The notes under the pieces: generated by a model
Seen by the model: the letters and a program-made list of their open reading frames with translations, nothing else
What the model was told of the DNA's origin: nothing
The model's database searches: none
Source of the DNA: Takifugu bimaculatus
Taxonomy: Eukaryota; Chordata; Actinopteri; Tetraodontiformes; Tetraodontidae
NCBI GenBank assembly: GCA_004026145.2
Contig: SWLE01000230.1
Coordinates: 65,001 to 129,000 of the forward strand
Direction: 5' to 3'
Length of the DNA stretch: 64,000 nt
Part shown: positions 10,992 through 22,312 of the stretch, piece after piece
Numbering within the stretch: the stretch's first letter is position 1
Layout: each line of letters starts with the position of its first letter
Translations under genes and position numbers: made by a program

Positions 10992-12269
10992 ATGGAGACC
11001 CAGAAGAGGGTGAGTAGCCAGAATCCTTTGGTTCACGACTGAAAACACGTTTGACAGGAAATGAAACGTAAAGTTGTAAAAAACGATTCTTTAATCTCAA
11101 CGGTTTCACTCGAACCTTTCTGGTAATATTGATCCATTATTAAATGATCGATGTTGGAATTTCTTTATTTCTTAAAATCCAGAAGGAGCGTTGAGCCCTG
11201 TTTTCATAGATTTTCTCTTTGTTCCTTTAATAAAAGAAAGCTGGTGTGTGTGTGGGTGTGTGTGTGGGTGTGTGTGTGTGTGTGAGTGAGTGTGTGTGTG
11301 TGTGTGTGAGTGAGTGAGTGTGTGTGTGTGTGTGTGTGAGGTGTCATCTGTCAGCACAGACACTGATGGACACATGTCTTCTGTCACCATGGAAACAATC
11401 TCAGACAGAGTTCCCCCTCTGACTTCATGTAATTACCTGATACTCTATCCTCTGCTGGTGTGTGCAGGTTTTACTGCCACTGTGGGGACATTTCAGGGCT
11501 TCTGAGAGCTGAAATCTACCTGTTTTTGCAGGCTCTGTTGGACGCTGGTCACCTGTCTCGGGTTCAGGAGGAGTCAGACAGTCCCCAAGTCCGCAGGTAT
11601 GCTCAGGTGTTCAGCTAGCCTGCTAACATTAGCATGACGTGTGCATTAATAAATCGTTTTTGGTGATTTCCTGTGAAAAAGAGAATTGGGCGAAGGAACG
11701 TTTGACCTTTACCCTCTGAGGGTAAAGGTCAAAGGTAACTGTTTCCTGCCCCCCATCATCGGGCCGAGCTCTGCACCTCGCCTGGGCGAACAGGAAGTGA
11801 TGCGTGGCGCCGGGTTGGCGTCTCTGACACCAAACCAGCAGAGACCGGAGGAAGAAGACGGGAGTCTGCTGGAGGAGGTTGGAACAGCAGCTTCAGGTTC
11901 AGGTGGGCGTGGCCTGCTGCCCTCTAGAGGTCACCAACATCATCTGTGCTTCAGCTGGGTCGCATCGAGGCCGACCTCCGAGAGTCTCTGCGCGTGGACA
12001 CGGAGCGGCAGCGCGAAGCTGAATTCCTCCGCCAGCAGGAGAACAAACGTCTGAGAACCAGCCTGTGTCACCTGAGCCTGAGCCAGCGGGTCGCCAGGTA
12101 AACCTGCAGATCACCTGGGTGCTCATCACACACGGCACAAAAGCAACCTGCTTCTTTCAGACCCTGGGTGAGCAGCTACTTCCGAAGGTTCCCCATGCAC
12201 ATCTACTGCCTTCCTGTCCAGGCAGCCAATCACAGAGCCAAGAAAGGCGCCCGGACCACGAGGAGATGA
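10992..12269 (+). CDS. Small unidentified gene, about 176 aa, helical C-terminal half
   Basis: I do not recognise this protein. Five exons join in frame: 10992-11009 (METQKR), 11532-11596, 11682-11877 (least certain; its acceptor is poor), 11955-12097 and 12161-12269. The last two are convincing, with acceptors TGTGCTTCAG and CTTCTTTCAG. They encode a charged, coiled-coil-like stretch (LGRIEADLRESLRVDTERQR and on) and a C-terminus that includes PWVSSYFRRFPMHIYCLP, followed by a basic end and TGA. No signal peptide or membrane segment is seen. An AATAAA at 12737 could end the transcript. It sits between myrfl and cct2 on the same strand, a position where I know of no named human gene. It could be a rapidly evolving cilia or testis-type gene, but that is only a guess. 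Confidence 0.55.
11243..11340. repeat. (GT)n tract with GA and GG interruptions
   Basis: Imperfect GT run inside the first intron of the small unidentified gene. Confidence 0.9.
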
Positions 12270-12736
12270 GTCCTCGACCGGTTTCACCACTTCAAGTATC
12301 CGAGGCGATCCTGGAGGATCACTGTCAGCAGCATCAGAAACATCCCAGCTGTGTGTGTGTGTGTGTGTTGAGACACCCAGGATTTATTTGTTTGCTTGTT
12401 TGTTTTGCTGTTGTTCTGGATTCTGGAGGGACCTGGAGCATCGCCAAGGGGCCAGACGCTCTCTGGGTGCTTTTTCTAGCTTATTTTGGAGATTTTTCCA
12501 TCTTCGTTGAATCTTTTTTGTGACCAAAAAATTAGGTCAAAGTTAAGATTGTCACTAAACCATGATGCAACCATGATTGACACGTGTAATTAATCACTTC
12601 CTGATGCCTTTTCATCACCATTGTAATTGTGCGAAGGCCCCACGGCTGGAGTCCAGTGGCCAGAGGTGCTACCAATGTTAGCAACTTTAGCAATTATATC
12701 ATCTTATCCTGGATGCAGCTTCCTGTCTCAACCCCC

Positions 12737-12742
12737 AATAAA
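12737..12742 (+). terminator. Poly(A) signal, probably of the small unidentified gene
   Basis: AATAAA 468 bp after the predicted TGA at 12269 and 235 bp before the cct2 start, so it can only serve the upstream gene on this strand. Confidence 0.5.
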
Positions 12743-12869
12743 ACATGTAAAAGCCTGTTGGACACTGTGGCAACTTCCTCCGGAGTCGAGTCATTATCAA
12801 CAAATGTGAAATTTGGAATAATTTAACTCAAACTTATGACGCGAGAGAATTTGCAACAGTGCCGTAAAG

Positions 12870-12977
12870 GCTTATTTGACGTGAACGCAGCTTCACGTCT
12901 TTACGTAATGACATCACTCCTCTGCCCAGCCTTTCATTTGTGTGCGTGTTCGGCTTTGGCATCAAATCTCAGACATC
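12870..12977 (+). promoter_or_regulatory. Inferred cct2 core promoter
   Basis: Just before the cct2 ATG is an 8-bp inverted repeat (GACGTGAA at 12878, TTCACGTC at 12892, six-base spacer), then the palindrome TTACGTAA at 12901-12908 and TGACATCA at 12909-12916. These resemble bZIP (CRE, PAR or NFIL3) sites. There is no TATA box. A CpG-rich first intron follows, as is usual for a housekeeping gene. Confidence 0.45.
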
Positions 12978-15900
12978 ATGGTGAGTTTGGACTAATTTCT
13001 TTGATTTAAATTGCTGAACACAGACGTTGAGTCTGAATTTCGTATATATGTAGATTTGAGGTTGTATTAAACAATTTACAGCAACGTTTGAGCTTTTAAT
13101 GACGGCCGTTTAGCTTTCTGATAGCCGACGATGCTAACCGGCGAGTAAGCACATGGGCTTTATGAAAGGCTAACGGCTAAGCTAATTAGTCTGTAATAGC
13201 TAGCGAATATATAATGGTTACAAAAGCGGCTAATGCGTTTCCTGCAGATAACGAAATGATTTGTGTGGCTTTTCATAGCTGCTTTTGTTAAAAACTCTTT
13301 CTGCGGAGATGATCTGTTAGCTTGTGGCGTTAGCTTGTCTGCGACTTTCACGGGAACATTTGAGGACTTGAATAAATCTTTACTATTACAGTAATTTGAG
13401 TCGCATTACGAATAACTTGCATTTTTAACGCAGCAGTAGTTTTCTCCTCCTAAAGTATTGATATTTGTCATCGCAACAGCAACTTAGCCAAAGCTTCTAG
13501 TGGCTTCTAAGAGAAAAGGAAGGGGCGTGGTCGGCGGCTGCTGCGTTCACTGACGCTCGGAGCAAACACATATTTTGTAAAATAAATTAAAAAATAAAAC
13601 TCTGTGGCACGTTGTTTGAAATAAAACTGTGATTGAAGTCAGTGAGCTTTCACCAAATCACCAAATCAGGTAAAACACGTGTGTTTGTGTGCAGGTGTCC
13701 CTGTCGATGGCCCCGGTCAACATATTCAAGCACGGCGCCGATGAAGAGCGAGCTGAAACTGCTCGACTGGTCGGTTTCTTCTTCCTTCTGCTCCGCTCCA
13801 GTTGGCGGCGTCTCGATTTAACGGTTTGTTTCCTCTCTGCAGTCGTCCTTCGTGGGCGCCATCGCCGTCGGCGACCTGGTCAAGAGCACTTTGGGCCCCA
13901 AAGGGATGGTGGGTACCTTTTAATTCCTCTTCTTGACCACTTTATCACGGGGAGGGTCGCCAGTTCATCCCTGACCCTTGCTCAAGGGCAGCGCGGCAGG
14001 GCACCGCCCCCCCACTACCCTTTAACTGGTTTGAACTTTTCCTTCCCTTTAGGATAAGATCCTGCTGAGTGGGGGGTCGGGCGGCACGGTGACGGTGACC
14101 AACGATGGCGCGACCATCCTCAAAGCCATCGGCGTCGATAACCCCGCCGCCAAAGTGCTGGTTGGTGAGTGGAGGAGCCGCCGCTGGAACGTCTGGCGGT
14201 CGGTTCGTCCCAGTGACCAAACTTGTGTTTTCAGATTTGTCGAAGGTCCAGGATGACGAGGTCGGAGACGGCACCACCTCCGTCACCGTGCTCGCCGCAG
14301 AGCTGCTGCGGGTAAGACGCCGCCTCTTTTGTCTGCCCCTAGGCTCCGCCCACTCAGTTACGCCACCCGTTTCTTTCAACAGGAGGCGGAGCTTCTGGTC
14401 TCCAGGAAGATCCACCCCCAGACCATCATCTCCGGCTGGAGGAAGGCCACGCAGGCGGCGCGGGACGCGCTGAGGGAGGCGGCGGTGGACCACAGGTGAC
14501 TCACGTTTCAAAGCCGAACCGGCAGAAAGTTCTGCTGACTTTCTTCAATCCTTTGAGTATTACATCGCTCCTGCTGTCTCCATAGCAACGACTCCGCTCG
14601 TTTCCAAGAGGACCTGTTGAACATCGCCCGGACGACCTTGTCCTCCAAACTGCTGACTCATCACAAAGAGCACTTCGCCCGGCTGGCGGTGGACGCCGTC
14701 ATACGGCTGAAGGGCTCCGGGAACCTGGACGCCATCCACGTCATCAAGAAGCTCGGCGGCAGCCTGACGGACTCGTACCTGGATGAAGGTGAGCGTGGTG
14801 ATGTCACCGGGTGGTTGGGCGGGGCAGGCGGTCTGACTGGGTTCTGGGTCTTCTGCTCCCAGGTTTCCTGTTGGACAAGAAGATCGGAGTGAACCAACCA
14901 AAGAGGATGGAGAACGTCAAGATCCTGATCGCCAACACTGGCATGGACACGGACAAGATCAAGGTGGGTCTGCGGCTGCACGCGTGACCTCATGACCTCC
15001 AGATGGGCCGTCGATCCGACATGTGGGCGGAGTTCAGACAAGAACCCGTTTCCTGTTTGATCTCAGATCTTCGGCTCGAGGGTCCGTGTGGACTCGACCG
15101 CGAGGGTGGCAGAGATCGAGCTGGCAGAGAAGGAGAAGATGAAGGAGAAGGTGGATCGAATCCTCAAACACGGAATCAACTGCTTCATCAACAGGTACGC
15201 GCACACACACGCACACACACGCGTCCAGCAGGGGGCGCCGTCCCGCTTCATCCGCCTCTTCGTCCACAGACAGCTGATCTACAACTACCCAGAGCAGCTG
15301 TTCGCTCAGGCTGGAATCATGGCCATCGAGCACGCCGACTTCAGTGGGGTGGAGCGCCTCGCCCTGGTAACAGGTGCGCACACACACACACACACACACG
15401 CATGATTTTGGTCTTGTTGTGACGTGTTTTAACAGCTGTAATTATCATGTGTGTGCTCAGGAGGAGAGATCACCTCCACCTTCGACCACCCCGAGCTGGT
15501 GAAACTGGGTCACTGTAAGCTGATCGAGGAGGTGATGATCGGCGAGGACACGCTCATCCACTTCTCTGGCGTTGCCATGGGTACGCCGGTCCTGATCACC
15601 AGATTAATCGTGCTCAGATTAAGCTGCTGTCGTTCCCGCCTCTGCCTGTCGAGGGCAGCACGTGTCTGACTGTGACTCCGCCCCTCAGGTGAGGCGTGCA
15701 CCATCGTGCTGCGTGGCGCCACTCAGCAGATCCTGGACGAGGCGGAGCGCTCGCTGCACGACGCTCTGTGCGTGCTGGCTCAGACGGTGAAGGAGCCGCG
15801 CACCGTGTACGGCGGCGGCTGCTCCGAGATGCTGATGGCCAAGGTGGTGACGGACCTGGCCAATCGGACGCCGGGGAAGGAGGCGGTCGCCATGGAGTCG

Positions 15901-16398
15901 TTCGCCAAGGCTCTGGCCATGGTGGGTGACCCCGAACTGGGAAGCGTCGCCCCTCTGTCTCTGTTCCACATCTTCTCTTCTTCCTGCAGCTGCCGACCAT
16001 CATCGCCGACAACGCCGGCTACGACAGCGCCGACCTGGTGGCCCAGCTGAGGGCGGCACACCAGGAGAACAGAACCACCTGTGGGCTGAGTGAGTGTGGG
16101 GGGGGCGTTTGAAGTGGGGGCATCACGACTGAGGGCTCATGCGTGTTTCCCCCCCCAGACATGTCAGAAGGCACAGTCGGCGACATGGCGGCGCTCGGCA
16201 TCACCGAGTCCTTCCAGGTGAAGCGCCAGGTGCTGCTGAGCGCCTCCGAAGCTGCGGAGATGATCCTCAGAGTGGACGATGTCATCAAAGCTGCTCCCAG
16301 GTCAGTGGGTCACCTGGAGCCTCCTGAAACCGGAGCTCAGGTGTTTAAGGTGCGACTGTCTTTGCAGGAAGAGGGTTCCCGACCATCATCCCTGCTAA
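12978..16398 (+). CDS. cct2: T-complex protein 1 subunit beta (chaperonin CCT2)
   Basis: Subunit of the eukaryotic cytosolic chaperonin TRiC/CCT, which folds actin, tubulin and other proteins inside an ATP-driven double ring. Exons: 12978-12980, 13695-13769, 13843-13908, 14053-14164, 14235-14311, 14383-14495, 14586-14788, 14863-14963, 15067-15194, 15270-15373, 15461-15580, 15689-15921, 15990-16089, 16159-16300, 16368-16398. They give 535 aa, exactly the human length. Exon 1 holds only the ATG. Visible group II chaperonin signatures: KSTLGPKGMDK and VTNDGATIL near the N-terminus, the catalytic GDGTTSV motif in exon 5, the YGGGCSEM motif in exon 12, DNAGYDSADLV in exon 13, and the conserved beta-subunit end RVPDHHPC. 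All introns are GT-AG and short (63 to 714 bp). AATAAA at 16599 ends the transcript. Confidence 0.98.
15225..15239 (+). promoter_or_regulatory. CTCF-type motif in a cct2 intron
   Basis: CCAGCAGGGGGCGCC, a full match to the CTCF core, lies in the 75-bp intron between exons 9 and 10, directly after a short CA run. Confidence 0.45.
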
Positions 16399-16598
16399 GA
16401 GGAGGAGGAGGAGGAGGATGAAGATGAGGGCGGGGCCACTCCTCTTATTTATCACCTGTGCTGTCCAACCCATGCTCCTGTTCTTCTGTTTAACTCCTGC
16501 ACAGCTGTCACCCGGGCCGCTAATGCTAATGCTAACGTTGGACAGATCGGACCAGCGGCGCCTAAAAACAGATGTTTGGACGTTGTTTTGTTTACTGA

Positions 16599-16604
16599 AA
16601 TAAA
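16599..16604 (+). terminator. Poly(A) signal of cct2
   Basis: AATAAA 201 bp after the cct2 stop codon, followed by a T-rich stretch. The next gene starts at 16965. Confidence 0.75.
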
Positions 16605-16964
16605 TGAACCACAAATGTCCGTTTTTGTTTATTTCTTTGATTCTTTCATATAAAATGTTGCGCAATTGATGTGGGTGTGTTAGCATAGCTTTAGCTCAGA
16701 AAGGCGGGTTGTTTTATTTATTTACCCAAGAGTCGGGTCAGAGTCACTCAGACCCCAAAATGTCAACACGGGAAGCAGGTGACACCAAACATCTGGATCG
16801 GGTCCCGCCAAAACGTCGATATCACTCTGGCGAACGAGGAAATGTTCACCTGAGCTGGCTGGTCATTTGTGGGCGGGGCCTGAGCAGACTTTGGTCCAAT
16901 CAGAGCGGGCGAGGATGGTGATTTTTGCTCCGCTGGGTCGTCCAGCGCCAGTCTGACGTTGGAC

Positions 16965-17625
16965 ATGTTGAAGCTGCTGCTGCTGCTGCTGCTGAGGACC
17001 TGGACCTGGACCTGGACCTGCTCGGCACTGGTCAGGTAGAACGACTCGTGGTTAATGGGGTGAAGCGTGGAGCCGCTGTGCTGCAGCCTGTCAGCAGGGG
17101 GCGCTGAGGACCTGACGGTGGTTCTGCCTGCAGGATCCCGCTGAAGCCGATGCCGTCCATGCGCTCCCGGCTGCGAGCGGACGGGCAGCTCTCGGCGTTC
17201 CTCCAGGAGCGCCGCCCCGACCTCTTCCAGCGACGCTACTTTCAGTGTTTCCCAGCGACCGGGCCGTCGCTGCGCGTGGAGCGCTTCAGCGAAACCCTCT
17301 ACAACTACATGGACGTAAGCACGCGGGTGTCGGGCCGGTTCTGGAGGGTCTCAACCAGTCGGCCTGAAGCAACGTCCACCGGGCGCCACTAGATGGCGCT
17401 GAGCCTCCACACCCGGGTTTGCTGATCCCGTCCCTCTGTGGTTCTCCAGGTTCAGTTTTACGGTGAAATAGAACTGGGGACTCCTGGGCAGAACTTCTCC
17501 GTGGTCTTTGACACCGGCTCCTCGGACCTGTGGGTCCCGTCTGTGTACTGCGTCAGCCAAACCTGCGGTACCGTTCCAGCCCATTTGTGGGTCAGAACAG
17601 TTTACTGTGGTGGCGTGACAAGAGG

Positions 17626-17674
<49 letters not shown>

Positions 17675-19213
17675 AGGCTACCACAGGCGCTTCAAAGCCT
17701 TCGAGTCAACGTCGTACCGTCACGACGGCAGAGTGTTTGAGATCCATTACGGGTCAGGACACATGCTGGGGATCATGGCCAGAGACACGCTGAAGGTCCA
17801 CGCCTCCTTGGTAACCTAGGCAACCAGACACACGGTACTGCTCCGTTTCACCTCCTGCTCGTCTTCCAGATCAACAACGTGACCGTCCAGAACCAGGAGT
17901 TTGGGGAGTCTGTGTATGAGCCCGGGGTGGCGTTTGTCATGGCCCACTTTGACGGGATTCTGGGGATGGGGTACCCGTCTCTGGCCCAGATCCTGGGGAA
18001 CCCAGTGTTCGACAACATGATGGCCCAGCAGATGGTGGAGGAGCCCATCTTCTCCTTCTATCTCAGCAAGTACGAACGCTGAAGCAGCCAGAAACGGTCC
18101 TGATCAGAACACCAGAACATTCCTCAGTGGTTCTACCTGGTTCTGAGCAGCACCGGGGGCTGAGGGCTGCTACGTCCAGGATCCAGGGGATTCCCTAAAC
18201 TTTAACACCTGAACATTCCGGATGTTTGTTTGACTTTCCCGTTTTCTGTTGAACGGCAGCAAACTTCAGGGAGAACTTCTGCTGGGAGGGATGGACCAGG
18301 ATTTGTTCACTGGACCCATCAACTGGCTCCCTGTGACCACCAAAGGGTACTGGCAGATCACGGTGGACAGGTGATTCCAGTTGCCTCCTCGGCGGAGGCG
18401 CCACCGCCACTTTTAGCTGCTTCGGAAGAGCAGAGCGGCCACTAGATGGCAGTAACACGGTCTGTCCTCTTAGCGTGGCCGTCCAGGGGGTGGACACCTT
18501 CTGTCCCGAAGGGTGCCAGGCGATAGTCGACACGGGGACGTCCCTCATCGCTGGACCGACCCGGGACATCCTGAGACTGCAGCAGCTGATCGGAGCCACG
18601 CCCACTAATATCGGAGAGGTTATTCAGTCGTTTGTGTGTTGGAGAAAGTCGGTTGTTGTTGTTGACCGTCTGAGTCTGTGTGTTGTAGTTCGTCACCGAC
18701 TGCGTCAGGTTGTCGAGTCTTCCTCGTGTGACCTTCGTCCTGGGTGGAGAAGAGTACACGCTCACCCCAGAGCGCTACATCAGGAGGGTGGGTCATGTGA
18801 CCCTCTTTCACGTTCTGAAGAGTCATTTATACACCAGATTTATCGACTCACCCCTGAGCTAACATCTGAGCTAACGTCTGAGCTAACATCTGAGCTAACA
18901 TCTGAGCTAGTGTATGAGCTAACGCCTGAGCTAACACCTGAGCTAGTGTATGAGCTAGTGCCTGAGCTAGCGCCTGAGCTAACGTCATCCTGTGAGAACA
19001 TGTTCCACCAGGTTCTAAACTGGTTCTGATCTTCAGGAGATGCTGGGAGATAAAGAGTTCTGCTTCAGTGGCTTCCAGGCTGCTGACATCCTGACAGCCA
19101 AAGGGCCCCTGTGGATCCTGGGAGACGTGTTCCTGACCCAGTACTACAGCGTCTTTGACCGGGGTCACGACCGCATCGGCTTCGCCCTCGCCAAGCAGCC
19201 AACCAGAGGCTGA
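16965..19213 (+). CDS. nots: Cathepsin E/nothepsin-like aspartic proteinase
   Basis: Pepsin-family (A1) endopeptidase, secreted or endosomal. Exons: 16965-17035, 17134-17314, 17450-17567, 17677-17795, 17870-18069, 18260-18370, 18474-18618, 18689-18787, 19037-19213; 406 aa, normal for a preproenzyme, with the nine-exon pattern of the family. The start gives a leucine-rich signal peptide encoded by a CTG run, followed by a Trp-Thr repeat from three ACCTGG units. The propeptide begins RIPLKPMPSMR. Both catalytic aspartates are present: FDTGSSDLW (exon 3) and VDTGTS (exon 7). The flap tyrosine is in HYGSGH. The C-terminus reads WILGDVFLTQYYSVFDRGHD. Exon 4 ends at CTG AAG (17795), since this restores the family spacing DTLK-INNV. 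Nothepsin, a fish proteinase, fits best, but cathepsin E or D paralogues cannot be excluded. AATAAA is at 19231. Confidence 0.85.
17386..17400 (+). promoter_or_regulatory. CTCF-type motif in proteinase intron 2
   Basis: CCACTAGATGGCGCT fits the CTCF core CCASYAGRKGGC in full. It lies 50 bp before exon 3. Confidence 0.45.
17629..17671. repeat. (GT)n beside proteinase exon 4
   Basis: GT run that ends at the acceptor TTACAG of exon 4 (17677). As in myrfl intron 1, the dinucleotide repeat replaces the polypyrimidine tract. Confidence 0.9.
18439..18452 (+). promoter_or_regulatory. CTCF-type motif in proteinase intron 6
   Basis: CCACTAGATGGCAG fits the CTCF core in full, 21 bp before exon 7. Confidence 0.45.
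18849..18985. repeat. 12-bp minisatellite in the last proteinase intron
   Basis: About eleven tandem copies of GAGCTAACNTCT or GAGCTAGTGTAT type units. The repeat is open in several frames but carries TGA in others and is spliced out. Confidence 0.9.
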
Positions 19214-19230
19214 CGGCTGTTTGTTCAGTA

Positions 19231-19236
19231 AATAAA
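19231..19236 (+). terminator. Poly(A) signal of the aspartic proteinase
   Basis: AATAAA 18 bp after the TGA stop, giving a very short 3' UTR. The convergent best3 gene stops at 19895, so the two 3' ends are under 700 bp apart. Confidence 0.7.
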
Positions 19237-19278
19237 TGTTCAGAGCAATTTGGAACAAGTGGGAGAGCCTGGATGTGA

Positions 19279-19490
19279 CACACACACACACACACACGCA
19301 CACACACACACACATACACACACATACACACACACACACACGCGCACACACACATACACGCACACACACATACACACACACACACACGCGCACACACACA
19401 TACACGCACACACACACACACGCACACACACACACACGCACACACAGTAACACACACACGCACACACAGAGTAACACACACAGTAACACA
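19279..19490. repeat. (CA)n tract between the proteinase and best3
   Basis: About 200 bp of CA with TA, CG and AGTAA interruptions, between two convergent genes. The interruptions recur with their own period (CACATACACGCACA). Confidence 0.95.
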
Positions 19491-19750
19491 ACACCCACCT
19501 TTGGTTATTTTTTATCTAGTTTTAGTCACAAACATCAATTTGTGGCAATATTTCCGGTCTTTAATGTTCAATAATGACGGTTTTGGTGGTGGAACTTAAC
19601 AAAAAAGAGCTTTTTAACTTTTAACAGTGCAGTTAAAATATTTGTGAGAGTAAGAAGCATCTCTGCGGATAAACGTTCAACATTATTAGACAATCAAGGT
19701 TCTAATGGGAATAATCTACTAATTGTAATAAATATAACTGCTGAGGCTCC

Positions 19751-19880
19751 TTGGCTGGCTCCGCCCACCCGCCACAGACCATGCTGTGCAGTGTCCATGG
19801 TGGGCTGGCTCCGCCCACCCGCCACAGACCATGCTGTGCAGTGTCCATGGTGGGCTGGCTCCGCCCACCCGCCCCGGCGA
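19751..19880. repeat. 50-bp tandem repeat, about 2.5 copies
   Basis: A 50-bp unit starting GGCTGGCTCCGCCCACCCGC and ending GTGTCCATGGTG is present twice without change, plus a third partial copy, just beyond the best3 stop codon and probably within its 3' UTR. Confidence 0.9.
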
Positions 19881-19894
19881 CCTTCTTGGCGCCG

Positions 19895-21939
19895 CTAGTC
19901 TCGGTGTGACGGGTTCACCTTCGGATCTGCGTTCTGTGTTTCGTTGTTTTGATTCCCGAACTCGTTGCTCCCGTCGGTCCCGCCCGGCCCGTCCTCATCT
20001 GCCACCGTTCCCTCAAAGTCCTGGTTGTAATCAGGGTCGGGCAGCTGCAGCGTGTCGCCCAGTGGGCCCAGTGGGCCCGGTAGGCCCGGTGGGCCCGGTG
20101 GCTGCCGGGGCTGGAAGGGACTGGCGCCCCGCCGCCGGCCCAGAGCCTTTGGACTTGGTAAGCTGCGCACTGACCCCTGAGACAACTGCCTGGAGAACTG
20201 GAGGGAGGACTGGCGGGAGCGTGGGTGGACCGGGCGGTGCTTGTTGTTCAGAGTGGCCCAGCGGAACGCCTTCGGACCCAGTTGGGTTGGAGAGCAACAA
20301 AGTGAGGAGCTGGTCCTGGAGAAGCCACAGAGAGAGTTTGGAGGCTGGAAGCAACAAAAGTGAGACAACGAGGAAGGTCGGTTACCTGAGCCGGTCCTGT
20401 GGCTCCTCGGTGGGGGAAGGGTGAAGTCCGTTTGGAGGTTTGGCTCCCTGGCCTGGTTCTGACATGTTCAGGCAGCCCAGCGGCGGGCTCACCACCAGGC
20501 GGGGGAAGGCACCTGAGAGCGAGGCCTCGGGGGACGGCGGGTTGCTGCTCACCTCGTTTAGGGTGGACAACGTTTCCATGGGGGACACCGCCAACATGGA
20601 CGGGGGGGCCAAGTCGACCGGACTTGGATGGACCCTGAACAAAGAGGCGTCAGAAAGATCCACCCCATCCTGAAGGACCCCAGGGGGACCGATGGCCTAC
20701 CTGAAGTCTGAGAAGAAGCTTCCTGTTGCATCACTGCTGTGTCTTTTAAATGCTGGTTGGGGAGGTCGAAGGTCAGGAGGCTCCTGGACGCTCAGCAGGC
20801 GGCGGACCCGGCCCAGAACCTCAGAGACAAGAACCCACATTGGCACATTATTCCCTTTCATTCAGCAGATACCGAGAGCCGGAGAAGCTAACGCCTCCGC
20901 GAACACGTCTGGTCACCGATTGACGCCGCCAGGCCGGAGGAGGTTCCTGCTGCTGCTGACCGTCACTCACGTCAACCTCCTCGAAATGCAGGATGTCGGA
21001 CAACCTGCACAGAACGTTCCAGAATTAGCATCGGGTCAGCTAGCTTTAGCTGGATACTCGAGCTGGGTCTTGACCCCATGTCGGTGGTGGAGCCCAGGAA
21101 GGAGGGGATGCAGTAGTCGGCAGCGGCCAGCGTGTAGGGCGGCCGGGCCTCGCAGTCGTTCCAGTACAGGTCTTTGGCCATGCGAGGCAGGTTCATGTGC
21201 ATCTCGTCCACGGCCAGAAGAGACACCTGCCCAGGTGGGTCACATGACACCGCTGAGCGACACGCCAGCAGACACCACTCTGGGTTAGGGTTAGTGCCAG
21301 TGGCTGACCTGAAGGTTCCGGTCGATGATCCAGTTTGCTTCAAAGTCATCGTCGTCCTCGCCGAATGGGTTGATGAGCTGTTCGGCCACCTGAGGTCAAA
21401 CACAGGTCAAAGGTCAAAGTCAGGAGTCGCTTCATGTTCCTGTGACGTCAGGTATTTATTCCAGTGGGTGCTGGATCAAGGATCCGGGGTCTGAACTGCA
21501 CCTTGAGCCAACCAGAGTAGAAGAAGAACTGCAGCAGAGTGAAGACGGGCACGTAGAGGTCAAGGTCGTGACCTGGGTAACCTCGGGCGGGGTCAAGAAA
21601 CTGGCGTCCGATCAAACAGGCAAAGAAGAAGGTGTAGACGGCGAGAGTCACCACCTGGAGAGAGATTCCAGAGTTCACATCCGTCTGTGAGGGAGACTGG
21701 CAGCAGGATTTGATTATCGTAACCGTGGAAACAGTGATGAGACAGAAACATCCGCTCAAAACATCTGGAGAAAAGATACCAGCCTGAGTGTAGACCAGGG
21801 GGACGCCGACCCAGTCGTAGCCGAAGAGAGTCGCACAGGAGGTCCGGAACAGGTTCATCTCCTGGGAGGCAGACAGGCAGTCAGACAGACAGGCAGGCAG
21901 ACAGACAGACAGGCAGGCAGACAGACAGACAGACAGACA

Positions 21940-21984
<45 letters not shown>

Positions 21985-22271
21985 ACAGACAGGCAGAAAG
22001 ACAGGCAGACAGGCAGGCAGGCAGGCAGGCAGGCAGACAGACAGACAGACAGGCAGGCAGACAGACAGACAGACAGACAGACAGGCAGGCAGACAGGCAG
22101 ACAGACAGACGGGCAGGTGGGCAGACGGGCAGACGGGCAGGCAGGCAGGCAGGCAGGCAGACAGGCAGGCAGGCAGGCAGGCAGACAGGCAGGCAGGCAG
22201 GCAGACAGGCAGGCAGGCAGACAGGCAGACAGGCAGACAGGCAGACAGGCAGGCAGACAGGCAGACAGACA

Positions 22272-22312
<41 letters not shown>

